The notes under the pieces are model-generated. The model had not been told where the DNA came from, ran no database searches, and saw only the letters and a program-made list of their open reading frames with translations. The translations under genes and the position numbers were made by a program. A stretch of DNA of 64,000 nucleotides from JBHHUI01 sp965248775 (lineage in GTDB: Bacteria > Chloroflexota > Anaerolineae > Anaerolineales > JBHHUI01). Positions 53,467 through 62,252 of this stretch are shown here, in pieces. The stretch is taken from positions 2,480,001-2,544,000 of the forward strand of contig OZ252150.1 in the NCBI GenBank assembly GCA_965248775.1, read 5' to 3'. Numbering within the stretch: the first letter of the stretch is position 1; each line of letters opens with the position of its first letter.

Positions 53467-53597
53467 GAGAATGTCTCCCAATTGACGGGGGCCAAGCAGA
53501 AGCAAAGGAGGTGGTTTCGTTCGTAAAGATATTCTTCAGCTTTTACATTGTAGTTTTCAACCGTATTCGTCCTGTAATCAAGCAAGGAGGAGGATAA

Positions 53598-54713
53598 GTG
53601 AGTAATAAACATAGTTTACGTAATCTGTTTCTGATGGTCGCCATGTTCTCGATGGTGCTCGCGGCCTGTGGTGGCGCAGCTGCCACGGAAGCGCCGGCCG
53701 CCGAAGAACCGGCAGCCGAAGAGGAAGTTGTCGAAGAATGCGATGGTCTCCAAGAAATCACATTCCAGGCCGGTTTCCTGCCGCAAGGCAATATTAGCTT
53801 TGCTGCTGCCTACGTCGCCAATGAACAAGGTTACTTCGAGGAAGTATGCCTGGATGTCACCATAGAGTTCGCTTCCCCGGGAAGTGGTGAGCAGTGGCAG
53901 CGTCTGGTTGGTAAAGACACCGAGTTCACGACCAGCCCGGCAGAAAGTTTCGTGAACCGCATCAATGGTACCCCCGACTTGCCCTTTAAAGCGGTGACTC
54001 TGTTCGGCCATGAAGGCGATCATGGACTGTTAGTGCTCTCTGATAGGGGCATCGAGTCAATCTCTGACCTGGCGGGTCTGAAAATAGGCTTCAAAGGCTC
54101 CGACTTCGCACCGCCCTGGCTACTGGCCATGCTGGATGCGGAGGGGCTGACTTTTGACGATGTCGAGTTGATCCAAGTGGGCTTCGACCCGCGCGTCGTG
54201 TTGGAGGAATTCGGCGAGGGTCGTGTGGATGGCGTGCAGGTCTTCAAGTCTAACGAGCCGGACACACTCCAGCGAGCGGGCTATGAAGTCACCGTCTTCA
54301 AACCCGAAGATTTCGATGTGCACTTCTTGGGCCAGGTCTACATCACTCACACGGATTACATCCGCGATGATCCTGATATGGTGCGCGCCTTCGTCCGCGC
54401 AACCATGCGCGGGATGCAGTTCATCCTTGATTCCGCCAACAAGGACACCGTGACCGACAATATCATGGTCTATGCCGGTGACGATGCCGACCGCGATCAC
54501 AACGAGTTCATCTGGACCACGGAGGTCCAGTACGTGCAATCGGCCTCGACAGATGAAGTTGGCGTTGGCTATGCCAGCGACCAGCAGTGGGAGGACATGA
54601 TGGACTTCATGATCGCGTTCGGTTCGCTGGAAGCGCAACTAGACATCAGCGCCGTCTGGGATTCTCAGTTCGTCGAATCCATTTACGAAAACGGCGAGCT
54701 GATCTGGCCCTAA
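53598..54713 (+). CDS. ABC transporter substrate-binding lipoprotein (NMT1/SsuA-like)
   Basis: This lipoprotein captures the operon's substrate outside the membrane. In 371 residues, the signal peptide ends in the lipobox VLAAC (Cys24). An Ala/Glu/Pro-rich linker follows, then an NMT1-type periplasmic-binding fold (ITFQAGFLPQGNISFAAAYV, AYVANEQGYFEEVCLDVTIE, SDLAGLKIGFKG). This class carries small nitrogen or sulfur compounds such as pyrimidine precursors, taurine and nitrate. The start is GTG 53598 behind the very strong AAGGAGGAGGA (53583-53593). Confidence 0.9.
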   Translation: MSNKHSLRNLFLMVAMFSMVLAACGGAAATEAPAAEEPAAEEEVVEECDGLQEITFQAGFLPQGNISFAAAYVANEQGYFEEVCLDVTIEFASPGSGEQWQRLVGKDTEFTTSPAESFVNRINGTPDLPFKAVTLFGHEGDHGLLVLSDRGIESISDLAGLKIGFKGSDFAPPWLLAMLDAEGLTFDDVELIQVGFDPRVVLEEFGEGRVDGVQVFKSNEPDTLQRAGYEVTVFKPEDFDVHFLGQVYITHTDYIRDDPDMVRAFVRATMRGMQFILDSANKDTVTDNIMVYAGDDADRDHNEFIWTTEVQYVQSASTDEVGVGYASDQQWEDMMDFMIAFGSLEAQLDISAVWDSQFVESIYENGELIWP

Positions 54714-54726
54714 TCGCTTTACCCCA

Positions 54727-54829
54727 TCCCCCTTCTTTCTCGCCGGCGGGAAGGAGGGGGAGCGTATTGGGATCTCTAGCTTGCTCAGAGTTCTACGCTC
54801 CCCTTGCCCCCGATTCGGGGGAGAAGGGG
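54727..54829. repeat. Two GC-rich hairpins in the binding-protein/nitroreductase gap
   Basis: The first hairpin pairs TCCCCCTTCTTTCT (54727-54740) with GGGAAGGAGGGGGA (54748-54761) around the loop CGCCGGC. The second pairs CCCCTT-G-CCCCC (54800-54811) with GGGGG-AG-AAGGGG (54817-54829) around GATTC. Neither has a T-run. They may protect the upstream mRNA end or be copies of a dispersed repeat, related to the hairpin at 34082. Confidence 0.6.
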
Positions 54830-54848
54830 TTGGGGATGAAGGGGTGTA

Positions 54849-55547
54849 ATGAATTACAAAGCTTTGCTTGAGCTCGTCCGCACGCGCCGCACAGTGAGGC
54901 TGTACGATCCCGCGCGATTGGTTGAGCGCGACTCGATTGAGAAGATGATCGAGGCCGCGCGCTGGGCACCCACAGGTGCGAACTCGCAGCCATGCGAATA
55001 CGTCGTCGTCACCGAACGCGCCGCGCTGGACAAGATCGATGCAGCCCTGCGCGAGCGGCGCAAACGCAGGTTGGAAGCGCGTGCGCGGGGGGGTTCGAAT
55101 TACGCCACGCCGAGCAAGGATGCGCTTGCGGATGGGAACGCGCTCATCGTCGTGTGCGGGGATCCGCGCATGATACGCGCCTATCCATCGGCAGCCGACG
55201 AGAGTGTCGCCATCGCCGATCCACTGCACGCCTACTACGCCTCCTTCGGTGCGACGCTGGAGAACCTGCATCTTGCTACCGAAAGTCTCGGGCTTGGCAT
55301 TGTGTGGATCAGTGTGGACCCGGACATGGAACAAACGTTACGCGAGCTTCTCTCCATCCCGACCGAGTTGGAGGTGGTCTTCGCCTGCCTGGTGGGCTAC
55401 GCCTCGAAACCACCTGCCGTGCCGACGCACCGTCTGTTGGAAGACATCGTGCACTGGGAGCAGTATGATCCTGCCCGGCGGCGCGACGAAGAACAGGTAC
55501 AACACTGGCTGGAAGTCGAGCGCGTAGCCGGTTGGAAGTCTAATTGA
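54849..55547 (+). CDS. Nitroreductase-family flavoprotein
   Basis: This FMN-dependent oxidoreductase has 232 residues. It begins YKALLELVRTRRTVRLYDP with the FMN-phosphate contacts in RTRRTVR, then EAARWAPTGANSQPCEYVVV, and later ATLENLHLATESLGLG, all diagnostic of the nitroreductase fold. Members reduce nitro groups, flavins, enones or halogenated rings with NAD(P)H. A central insertion (about 65-100) differs from the common short forms. It starts after the double hairpin; the hydantoinase B gene follows after one base. Confidence 0.87.
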   Translation: MNYKALLELVRTRRTVRLYDPARLVERDSIEKMIEAARWAPTGANSQPCEYVVVTERAALDKIDAALRERRKRRLEARARGGSNYATPSKDALADGNALIVVCGDPRMIRAYPSAADESVAIADPLHAYYASFGATLENLHLATESLGLGIVWISVDPDMEQTLRELLSIPTELEVVFACLVGYASKPPAVPTHRLLEDIVHWEQYDPARRRDEEQVQHWLEVERVAGWKSN

Positions 55548-55548
55548 A

Positions 55549-57264
55549 ATGACGCGGGTCGATCCCATTCTACTTTCTGTGCTGCGCAGGCGCTTCAAAT
55601 CCATTACGGAGGAGATGGGCCTGACATTGCTGCGAACGTCCCGCTCGCCGATCCTGAGCGAAGCACGCGATTTTGTCACAGGTCTGTATGCAGCCGACGG
55701 CGACATGCTCGAACAGACCGAATATATTCCGGTACTCGCATTTGCGCTGCAACCGGTCTGTAAAAAGATTGTTGAATACTTCGGCGATGAAATCTATCCC
55801 GGCGATGTGATTCTGCACAACGATGTCTTTTCCGGCGGCAATCAACTCGCCGACATTGCTGTTTTCAAACCGGTCTTCTTCGAAGGCGAACTGGTGGCAT
55901 GGGCGGCCTGCAAGGGTCACCAGGCCGATGTCGGCGGAGCCGTGGCGGGTGGCTACAACCCGCACGCGCGCGAAGTCTGGCAGGAGGGGCTGCGCATCCC
56001 ACCGATCAAACTATACGAACGCGGCGTGCTGCGCCGTGATGTGTGGGACTTCATCTTTGCAAATATCCGCCTCCCGATTGTGCAGGACGACATCCGCGCA
56101 GAGATCGGCAGCTGCACCGTGGGTGTGCGTCGCATGGAAGAGCTCTATGCGCGCTATGGCCGCGAATGCATCGAAGTGCACGTGCGGGCGCTCTACGACG
56201 CAACCGAGAAACAAATGCGCGCCGAGATCGGCGCCATACCGGACGGCGTTTATCGCGGCGAGAGCACGGTGTTCTATGATGCCGTGCGTCCGAATAGTGA
56301 AATGAAAATCGTCGTCACTGTCACGAAAGACGGGGACGAAATCCGCTTTGATTACACCGGCACAGACCCACAGACGCCCGGCTTTGTCAATGCGCCGCTC
56401 AGCACAACTTTCTCCGGGTTGCTGCTCACCTTCCTGATGCTGGTGGACCCCGACATTCCACACAACGCCGGACTGCTGCGCCCGATCCACGTGCATGTGC
56501 CGGAAGGTTGCTTTCTTAACCCGGTCTTTCCCGCGGCCACTACATTTGGCAACAGCCTCACCGGCCCGCATTCCGATGCACTCTTTCGCGCGCTAGCACA
56601 GGCCTTGCCGGAGCGTGTCACGGCTGGTTGGAATCGCATGCTGGCCTGCAACATTGTCGGCTGGGATCCTCGCCACGAGCGTCGCTTTGTGGACATCCTG
56701 TTCCTTTCACAGAAAGGCGGTTCCGGTGCAACCCGGGGTGTGGATGGCTATGACCATATCGGCCTGATTAATTGCGCGGGCGGCATTCTGGCGCAGGACT
56801 ATGAAATGCTGGAAGTGCAGACGCCCAACTTTTTATTGCGGCATGAATACTGGCCGGACTCCGCCGGGCCCGGGCAATGGCGCGGCGGACTGGGCGTTGT
56901 TACTCAGATGGAACTGGGCGGTAACGAGAATACAGCCATCGTTTACGGTGATGGCGCCAACGAAGAAGCGCGCGCCTTCGGTCTCTTTGGCGGCATGCAG
57001 GGGCTCCCTAACCGTCTCGAACTTGAACTCCCGGATGGGTGCTGCATCGCACCAAAATTGAAGGACAAAATTGAAAGCATTCCGCCTGGAAGCGTATTAC
57101 GCCAATGGGCTGGTGGCGGTGGTGGCTATGGTGACCCATACGCACGGCCAGTGGAACTGGTGCAGTCTGAAGTTCGCGATGAGTTACTCTCGCGCCAGTG
57201 CGCCGAGCGCGACTATGGCGTTCAGATAAACGGCCAGATCGCAAGTCGCAACGGACATCGATGA
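55549..57264 (+). CDS. Hydantoinase/oxoprolinase subunit B
   Basis: HyuB-type proteins form, with HyuA, ATP-dependent enzymes that open lactam or hydantoin rings, or carboxylate acetone-like substrates. The 571 residues show LLRTSRSPILSEARDFVTGL, PGDVILHNDVFSGGNQLADI, GHQADVGGAVAGGYNPHARE and QWAGGGGGYGDPYARP near the end, all typical of the family. It is full length. Its stop overlaps the hyuA-like start (ATGA, 57261-57264). Confidence 0.92.
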   Translation: MTRVDPILLSVLRRRFKSITEEMGLTLLRTSRSPILSEARDFVTGLYAADGDMLEQTEYIPVLAFALQPVCKKIVEYFGDEIYPGDVILHNDVFSGGNQLADIAVFKPVFFEGELVAWAACKGHQADVGGAVAGGYNPHAREVWQEGLRIPPIKLYERGVLRRDVWDFIFANIRLPIVQDDIRAEIGSCTVGVRRMEELYARYGRECIEVHVRALYDATEKQMRAEIGAIPDGVYRGESTVFYDAVRPNSEMKIVVTVTKDGDEIRFDYTGTDPQTPGFVNAPLSTTFSGLLLTFLMLVDPDIPHNAGLLRPIHVHVPEGCFLNPVFPAATTFGNSLTGPHSDALFRALAQALPERVTAGWNRMLACNIVGWDPRHERRFVDILFLSQKGGSGATRGVDGYDHIGLINCAGGILAQDYEMLEVQTPNFLLRHEYWPDSAGPGQWRGGLGVVTQMELGGNENTAIVYGDGANEEARAFGLFGGMQGLPNRLELELPDGCCIAPKLKDKIESIPPGSVLRQWAGGGGGYGDPYARPVELVQSEVRDELLSRQCAERDYGVQINGQIASRNGHR

Positions 57265-59375
57265 AGAAATACCGCATTGGAATTGACGTTGGGGGGACCT
57301 TCACCGACTTTCTGCTGCTCGAGCCGGACGGTGCGTCGCATGTCTTCAAGACCACGACCACGCCGACCGATCCTGCCATCGGTCTACTCAACGGCTTGCA
57401 GGATATAGCGGACTCGTTCGGGTACACGCTCGCGGAGTTCGTGCAGCAGATCGAATTGATCGTGCACGGGACGACGGTGGCAACAAATGCTGTCCTGACG
57501 GTCAACGGCGCGCGCACGGGCTTGCTCACCACACACGGCTTCCGCGATGCGTTGCAAATGCGGCGCGGCATCCGCGAAGCGCAGTACGATAACCGCTTCG
57601 AGGCCCCCGAACCACTCGTGCCACGCTATCTGCGCCGAACTACAACAGAACGCATCGATTATCGTGGCGATGTGCGCGAGCCCTTGAACGAATCTGATGT
57701 GCACACTGCGGCGAAAAAATTCGCTGCCGAGGGCGTCGCGGCAGTCGCGATCTGTTTCATGCACGCGTATGCCAATGCCTCGCATGAGGAGAACGCAGCC
57801 CGCCTGCTACGCGCAGCTCTGCCGGAGGCCTATGTATCCGTCTCGTCCGAGCTGTTGCCGCAGATTCGTTTTTATGACCGCACCAGCACCACCGTGCTTA
57901 ATGCTTATGTGGGGCCGCTGGTGCAGCACTACCTCGAAAGCCTGACGGCGCGCTTGGCGGAGATCGGCTTCGACGGCGTGCTGCTTATCATGCAGTCGAA
58001 TGGTGGGGTGGCCAGCCCGCAAATGACGATGCACGCCGCGGCCGGTACGCTGCTCTCGGGGCCGGCTGCTGGTCCTATTGCCGGACTGGCGTTCTCCGAA
58101 CCGCACAGCGCGGGTGATTGCATCACCGTAGATATGGGCGGTACGAGTTTTGACGCCGCATTAATCGTGAACCGGCAGCCGCACGTCGTGACTGATGGCC
58201 GTATCAATGGGCAGCTGCTCGCTTTGCCCATGCTGGATATCCACACAATTGGCGCAGGCGGCGGTAGCGTCGGATGGATCGACGCCGGCGGATTCCTGCG
58301 CATGGGGCCGCAGAGCGCGGGGGCAGTTCCCGGCCCGGCCTGTTACGGAAGTGGGGGTGCGTTTCCCACGAGCACGGACGCCGACCTCTTGCTAGGCTAT
58401 CTCGCGCCCGATTATTTCCTCGGCGGCAAGTTACAGCTGCATCCGGACAAAGCGCGGGCGGCGATCCGCGCGCATGTGGCCGAACCGCTCGGCTTGGATG
58501 TGGAGGAGGCGGCCGCCGGCATGTTCGCCGTGATCAACAACAACATGGCTGACGGCATCCGCGAAATCTCCGTGCAGCGTGGCTACGATCCGCGCGATTT
58601 TCCACTGGTGGTGGCCGGTGGCGCCGGCCCGATCCACGCGGCCGTTATTGCACAAGAGCTTGAAATTCCTTTGTTGATCATCCCGCGTGCTTCGTCCATT
58701 TTCTGCGCGGTCGGGATGTTGCTCTCGGACCTGAAGCATGATTACGTGCGCGCCTATCCGACGCCCTTCGAGAGTCTGGACCCGACGCGCGTGCGCGAAC
58801 TCGCAGCGAGTATGGAATCGGAGGCCCGCTCGACGCTGCAGGCGGAGCACATACCAGCGGAGAAACAGTGTCTGCATTTCTCGCTCGACCTGCGCTCGCA
58901 AGGGCAATACCATGAACTGACTGTGCCCATCGCGTCGTCGGAAATCGACGCATTGAGTTTGTCGGTCATTGGAGAGCGCTTCCATGCTCAACACGACCGG
59001 CTTTATGGTTATGCTGTTCCAGAGTCGCCGCTTGAAATGGTTTCCATCCGTTTGACGGCCATCGGCGAGACGGAGAAGCCACACCTGCCGCAGATGGACA
59101 GGCAGCCGGCAGCCAGCGAGCAGGCCCTCCGCGGCACCCGTCCCGTTTTTCTGCCCGAGCGAAATGAATTTGCCGAAGTGGATGTATACGCCGGGGATGA
59201 GCTCCAACATGGCAGCCAGGTTGAAGGACCAGCGATCATTGAACAAGTCACTACGACTATATTTGTACCGAGTGCATATCGGGTGAGTTGTGATGCACTT
59301 GGAAGTTTTATGATGTCTTTGAAGGAGCTCGCAGATGAAGCGCCCGAGAATGCGTTGCTCGGGGAGCAGGCCTGA
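57261..59375 (+). CDS. Hydantoinase/oxoprolinase subunit A
   Basis: This is the ATP-binding partner of the HyuB-like protein. From ATG 57261 it has 704 residues. The actin-like phosphate loops are IGIDVGGTFTDFLLLEPDG at the start, HGTTVATNAVL near 70 and ITVDMGGTSFDAALI near 290; AGGAGPIHAAVIAQE follows near 450. N-methylhydantoinase, 5-oxoprolinase and acetone carboxylase subunits are relatives. The in-frame extension upstream to 57198 would overlap hyuB and is unlikely. Together the pair suggests ATP-driven ring opening of an imported heterocycle or its hydroxylated product. Confidence 0.92.
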   Translation: MKKYRIGIDVGGTFTDFLLLEPDGASHVFKTTTTPTDPAIGLLNGLQDIADSFGYTLAEFVQQIELIVHGTTVATNAVLTVNGARTGLLTTHGFRDALQMRRGIREAQYDNRFEAPEPLVPRYLRRTTTERIDYRGDVREPLNESDVHTAAKKFAAEGVAAVAICFMHAYANASHEENAARLLRAALPEAYVSVSSELLPQIRFYDRTSTTVLNAYVGPLVQHYLESLTARLAEIGFDGVLLIMQSNGGVASPQMTMHAAAGTLLSGPAAGPIAGLAFSEPHSAGDCITVDMGGTSFDAALIVNRQPHVVTDGRINGQLLALPMLDIHTIGAGGGSVGWIDAGGFLRMGPQSAGAVPGPACYGSGGAFPTSTDADLLLGYLAPDYFLGGKLQLHPDKARAAIRAHVAEPLGLDVEEAAAGMFAVINNNMADGIREISVQRGYDPRDFPLVVAGGAGPIHAAVIAQELEIPLLIIPRASSIFCAVGMLLSDLKHDYVRAYPTPFESLDPTRVRELAASMESEARSTLQAEHIPAEKQCLHFSLDLRSQGQYHELTVPIASSEIDALSLSVIGERFHAQHDRLYGYAVPESPLEMVSIRLTAIGETEKPHLPQMDRQPAASEQALRGTRPVFLPERNEFAEVDVYAGDELQHGSQVEGPAIIEQVTTTIFVPSAYRVSCDALGSFMMSLKELADEAPENALLGEQA

Positions 59376-59377
59376 AC

Positions 59378-59890
59378 TTGGATAGTATTGTAACGCTCAA
59401 TGTCAACGGCCGGGAACAACAAGTTCTTTGCCCACCGCAGGAGACGTTGTTGGAAACCCTGCGGGAGCGATTGCAGCTTACAGGCACTAAACATGGTTGC
59501 GAGTTGGGCGAGTGTGGTGCCTGCACTGTGCTCGTGAACGGTCGACCGGTGCTGTCGTGTTTGGTGCTCACTGCTGCTGTGCAGCAACGCCCAGCCACGG
59601 CTGGACGTGCTGACATCCTGACGATTGAGAGCGTCGCACACAATGGCAGACCACATCCAATTCAGTCTACAATTGCCGACTCCGGCGCGGCGCAGTGTGG
59701 ATATTGCATTCCAGGTATTGTGCTGACGACGAAAGCCTTGCTGGACGAAAATTCATCTCCGACACGCGCTGAAATCCGTGAAGCCATCGCCGGGAACATT
59801 TGCCGCTGTACCGGTTATGTCCAGACTGTCGATGCTATCGAAATGGCGGCGCTACAACTGCGTGAAGGTGAAAAACATCCGAATGACTGA
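59378..59890 (+). CDS. Molybdenum hydroxylase [2Fe-2S] small subunit
   Basis: This is the iron-sulfur subunit of a xanthine dehydrogenase/4-hydroxybenzoyl-CoA reductase-type enzyme. In 170 residues, the plant-type [2Fe-2S] cluster ligands are Cys41, 46, 49 and 61 (HGCELGECGACTV). The second cluster has Cys107, 110, 142 and 144 (CGYC and NICRCTGY). A TTG start follows the hyuA-like stop by two bases. The stop overlaps the large-subunit start by eight bases (ATGACTGA). Confidence 0.92.
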   Translation: MDSIVTLNVNGREQQVLCPPQETLLETLRERLQLTGTKHGCELGECGACTVLVNGRPVLSCLVLTAAVQQRPATAGRADILTIESVAHNGRPHPIQSTIADSGAAQCGYCIPGIVLTTKALLDENSSPTRAEIREAIAGNICRCTGYVQTVDAIEMAALQLREGEKHPND

Positions 59891-62252
59891 GCACCGAATC
59901 ATCGGGAAATCCCGGCGCAAGATCGACGCGCTGGCGAAGACCACCGGCGCAGCGCAATACGCTGACGACATTATTTTGCCGCGTATGGCCTTTGCACGCA
60001 TGTTGCGCAGTGTGCATGCCCACGCACTGATTAAATCGATTGATATTGAACCGGCTTTGCAATTGCCCGGCGTGCTGGCGGTTATCACCGGGCGCGACTT
60101 GCCGATCCCTTTTGGCGTGTTGCCAAAGAACCAGGACGAAACCGCGATGGCTATCGAGCGCGTGCGCTACGTTGGCGAGCCCGTCGCGACAGTCGCGGCG
60201 GTGGACGAAGCCACAGCCGAACGCGCTAGCGAACTTATCCACGTGGACTATGAACCCCTTGCGCCGATCCTAAGCATCGAAGATGCGATTGATGCGGATG
60301 CCGATTCCATTCATGCCTGGACACGGCGTCCGAATGCACACAAGACGATCGCGCTTGAATTCGGCGATATCGAGGCCGCCTTTACGCGGGCAGAGCTTAT
60401 CCGCGAAGATACATTCTTTTATGAAGGCAGTAACCATGTCGCATTGGAGCAGCACGCCGTCGTCGCACAATTCGATCAGGATGAGAAGCTCACGCTCTGG
60501 TCGGGGACGCAAGTGCCCCACTATGTGCATCGCGGCTTGAGCAATGTGCTTGAGATGCCGAGTAGCCATATCCGTGTCATCGTGCCCGCTGTGGGTGGCG
60601 GCTTCGGCGGCAAGAGTGAACCCTTTGGCATTGAGTTTTGCGTGGCCGAACTCTCGCGCCGCACAGGTCGTCCGGTAAAAATTACACTCACCCGCGAAGA
60701 AGTCTTTTACACGCATCGAGGCCGCCATCCGGCCAAAATGTGGCTCAAGACCGGTGTGCGCGCCGATGGCACGTTGACCGCACTAGAATTACGCATATTC
60801 CTTGACGGCGGGGCGTTCAGTAGCTTCGGCATTGCGACGGCTTACTACGCCGGTGCGTTACTTCCGCTCACCTACAAGCTGCCCGCCTATAAGTACGATG
60901 GCATTCGCGTCTTTACCAATAAGCCTCCTTGCGGCCCCAAGCGTGGGCACGGTGCGCCGCAGCCACGTTTCGCCTGGGAAATTCAACTCGATAAGATCGC
61001 CGAAGACCTGGATATCGATCCGGTCGAATTGCGCAAGCGTAATCTGATCGAGCCTTATTCCACGACGTTGAACTCGTTGCGCGTCTCGAGTTGCGGGCTG
61101 CAGGAGTGTCTCGAAAAAGTTGCTGCCGCCTCTGGCTGGAGTGCGCGCCGTGACAAGCTGCCGCCCGGCAAAGGCCTGGGCGTTGCAGTGAGCGCCTACC
61201 TCAGCGGTACCGGCACTACCATGTGGCACCCCGAGCTGCCGCATTCCGGCGCGCATGTGCAGCTCGACCGGGGCGGTGGCGTGACCGTCTTCTGCGGCAG
61301 TGCAGAGATTGGGCAGGGTTCGGATCACCTGCTGGCCGCGATTGTGGCTGAAGAACTCGGACTCAATCCGGAGGACGTACAAGTGGTCGCTGGGGATACC
61401 GGCCTGACACCGGTCGACCTGGGCAGCTATTCCAGCCGCGTGACTTTCATGACCGGCAATGCCGTGCTGCAGGCGACCGGCCAGTTGCGCGATAAGTTAT
61501 TCGCAGTTGCCACCGACGTACTCGAAGTCCCACCGGATCAACTGGCCGTTGACGAATACAGGATTTTCGACACGACCGACACATCCAATTCAATATCCTA
61601 TCTGGATGCAGTTGTACGGGCGGAAGCGCGCTTTGGCACGCTGGGTGCCACAGGAAGTTATTTCCCTCCAAAGCTAGGCGGCTACTATCGCGGAGCGGTG
61701 ATCGGCACGTCGCCTGCATACAGCTACAGCGCCTGTGTGGCCGAGGTCTCCTGCGACCTGGAGAGTGGTGCCGTGACCGTAGACAAGATGTGGGTGGCAC
61801 ACGACTGCGGGCGCGCCCTCAACCCGGTGCTGGTCGAGGGCCAGGTGCAGGGCTGCGCCTATATGGGGATCGGCGAGGCCCTGATGGAAGCGCAGGTCTT
61901 CGACTCGCGTGGGTTGCACCTCGCTCCATCATTACTTGAATATCAGTTGCCAACATCTTTAGAAACGCCTGAGATAGAAACTCTCATCGTTGAGTCGCTT
62001 GACGATGAAGGACCCTATGGCGCAAAGGAGGCCGGTGAAGGCCCAGAGAATCCCATCGTGCCAGCCATCTCAAACGCGGTCTATCAGGCCACCGGCATCC
62101 GCTTCGACGACATTCCTCTGCACGCGCAAAAAGTACATGCGGCACTGCATCGTAAAAAGAATGCGCAGGAGCGGCCCATTTCCGTTCCGGAATACAACTT
62201 TCCTGAACCTGAGCGGCCCCACGTGCGAGAATTTTGGAGCGAACGCCAATGA
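59883..62252 (+). CDS. Molybdenum hydroxylase large (Mo-cofactor) subunit
   Basis: This is the molybdopterin-binding catalytic subunit. From ATG 59883 it has 789 residues. Motifs: GGGFGGKSEPFGIEFCVAEL, RGHGAPQPRFAWE, VFCGSAEIGQGSDHLLAAI (Mo-cofactor Gln loop) and, near the C-terminus, GAKEAGEGPENP with the catalytic Glu. The RGHGAPQ-type segment and its partner FAD subunit make it closer to the 4-hydroxybenzoyl-CoA reductase group than to plain xanthine dehydrogenase. The active-site loop reads PPCGPKRGHG, so the substrate is probably not CO or simple xanthine. The stop overlaps the medium subunit start. Confidence 0.92.
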   Translation: MTEHRIIGKSRRKIDALAKTTGAAQYADDIILPRMAFARMLRSVHAHALIKSIDIEPALQLPGVLAVITGRDLPIPFGVLPKNQDETAMAIERVRYVGEPVATVAAVDEATAERASELIHVDYEPLAPILSIEDAIDADADSIHAWTRRPNAHKTIALEFGDIEAAFTRAELIREDTFFYEGSNHVALEQHAVVAQFDQDEKLTLWSGTQVPHYVHRGLSNVLEMPSSHIRVIVPAVGGGFGGKSEPFGIEFCVAELSRRTGRPVKITLTREEVFYTHRGRHPAKMWLKTGVRADGTLTALELRIFLDGGAFSSFGIATAYYAGALLPLTYKLPAYKYDGIRVFTNKPPCGPKRGHGAPQPRFAWEIQLDKIAEDLDIDPVELRKRNLIEPYSTTLNSLRVSSCGLQECLEKVAAASGWSARRDKLPPGKGLGVAVSAYLSGTGTTMWHPELPHSGAHVQLDRGGGVTVFCGSAEIGQGSDHLLAAIVAEELGLNPEDVQVVAGDTGLTPVDLGSYSSRVTFMTGNAVLQATGQLRDKLFAVATDVLEVPPDQLAVDEYRIFDTTDTSNSISYLDAVVRAEARFGTLGATGSYFPPKLGGYYRGAVIGTSPAYSYSACVAEVSCDLESGAVTVDKMWVAHDCGRALNPVLVEGQVQGCAYMGIGEALMEAQVFDSRGLHLAPSLLEYQLPTSLETPEIETLIVESLDDEGPYGAKEAGEGPENPIVPAISNAVYQATGIRFDDIPLHAQKVHAALHRKKNAQERPISVPEYNFPEPERPHVREFWSERQ

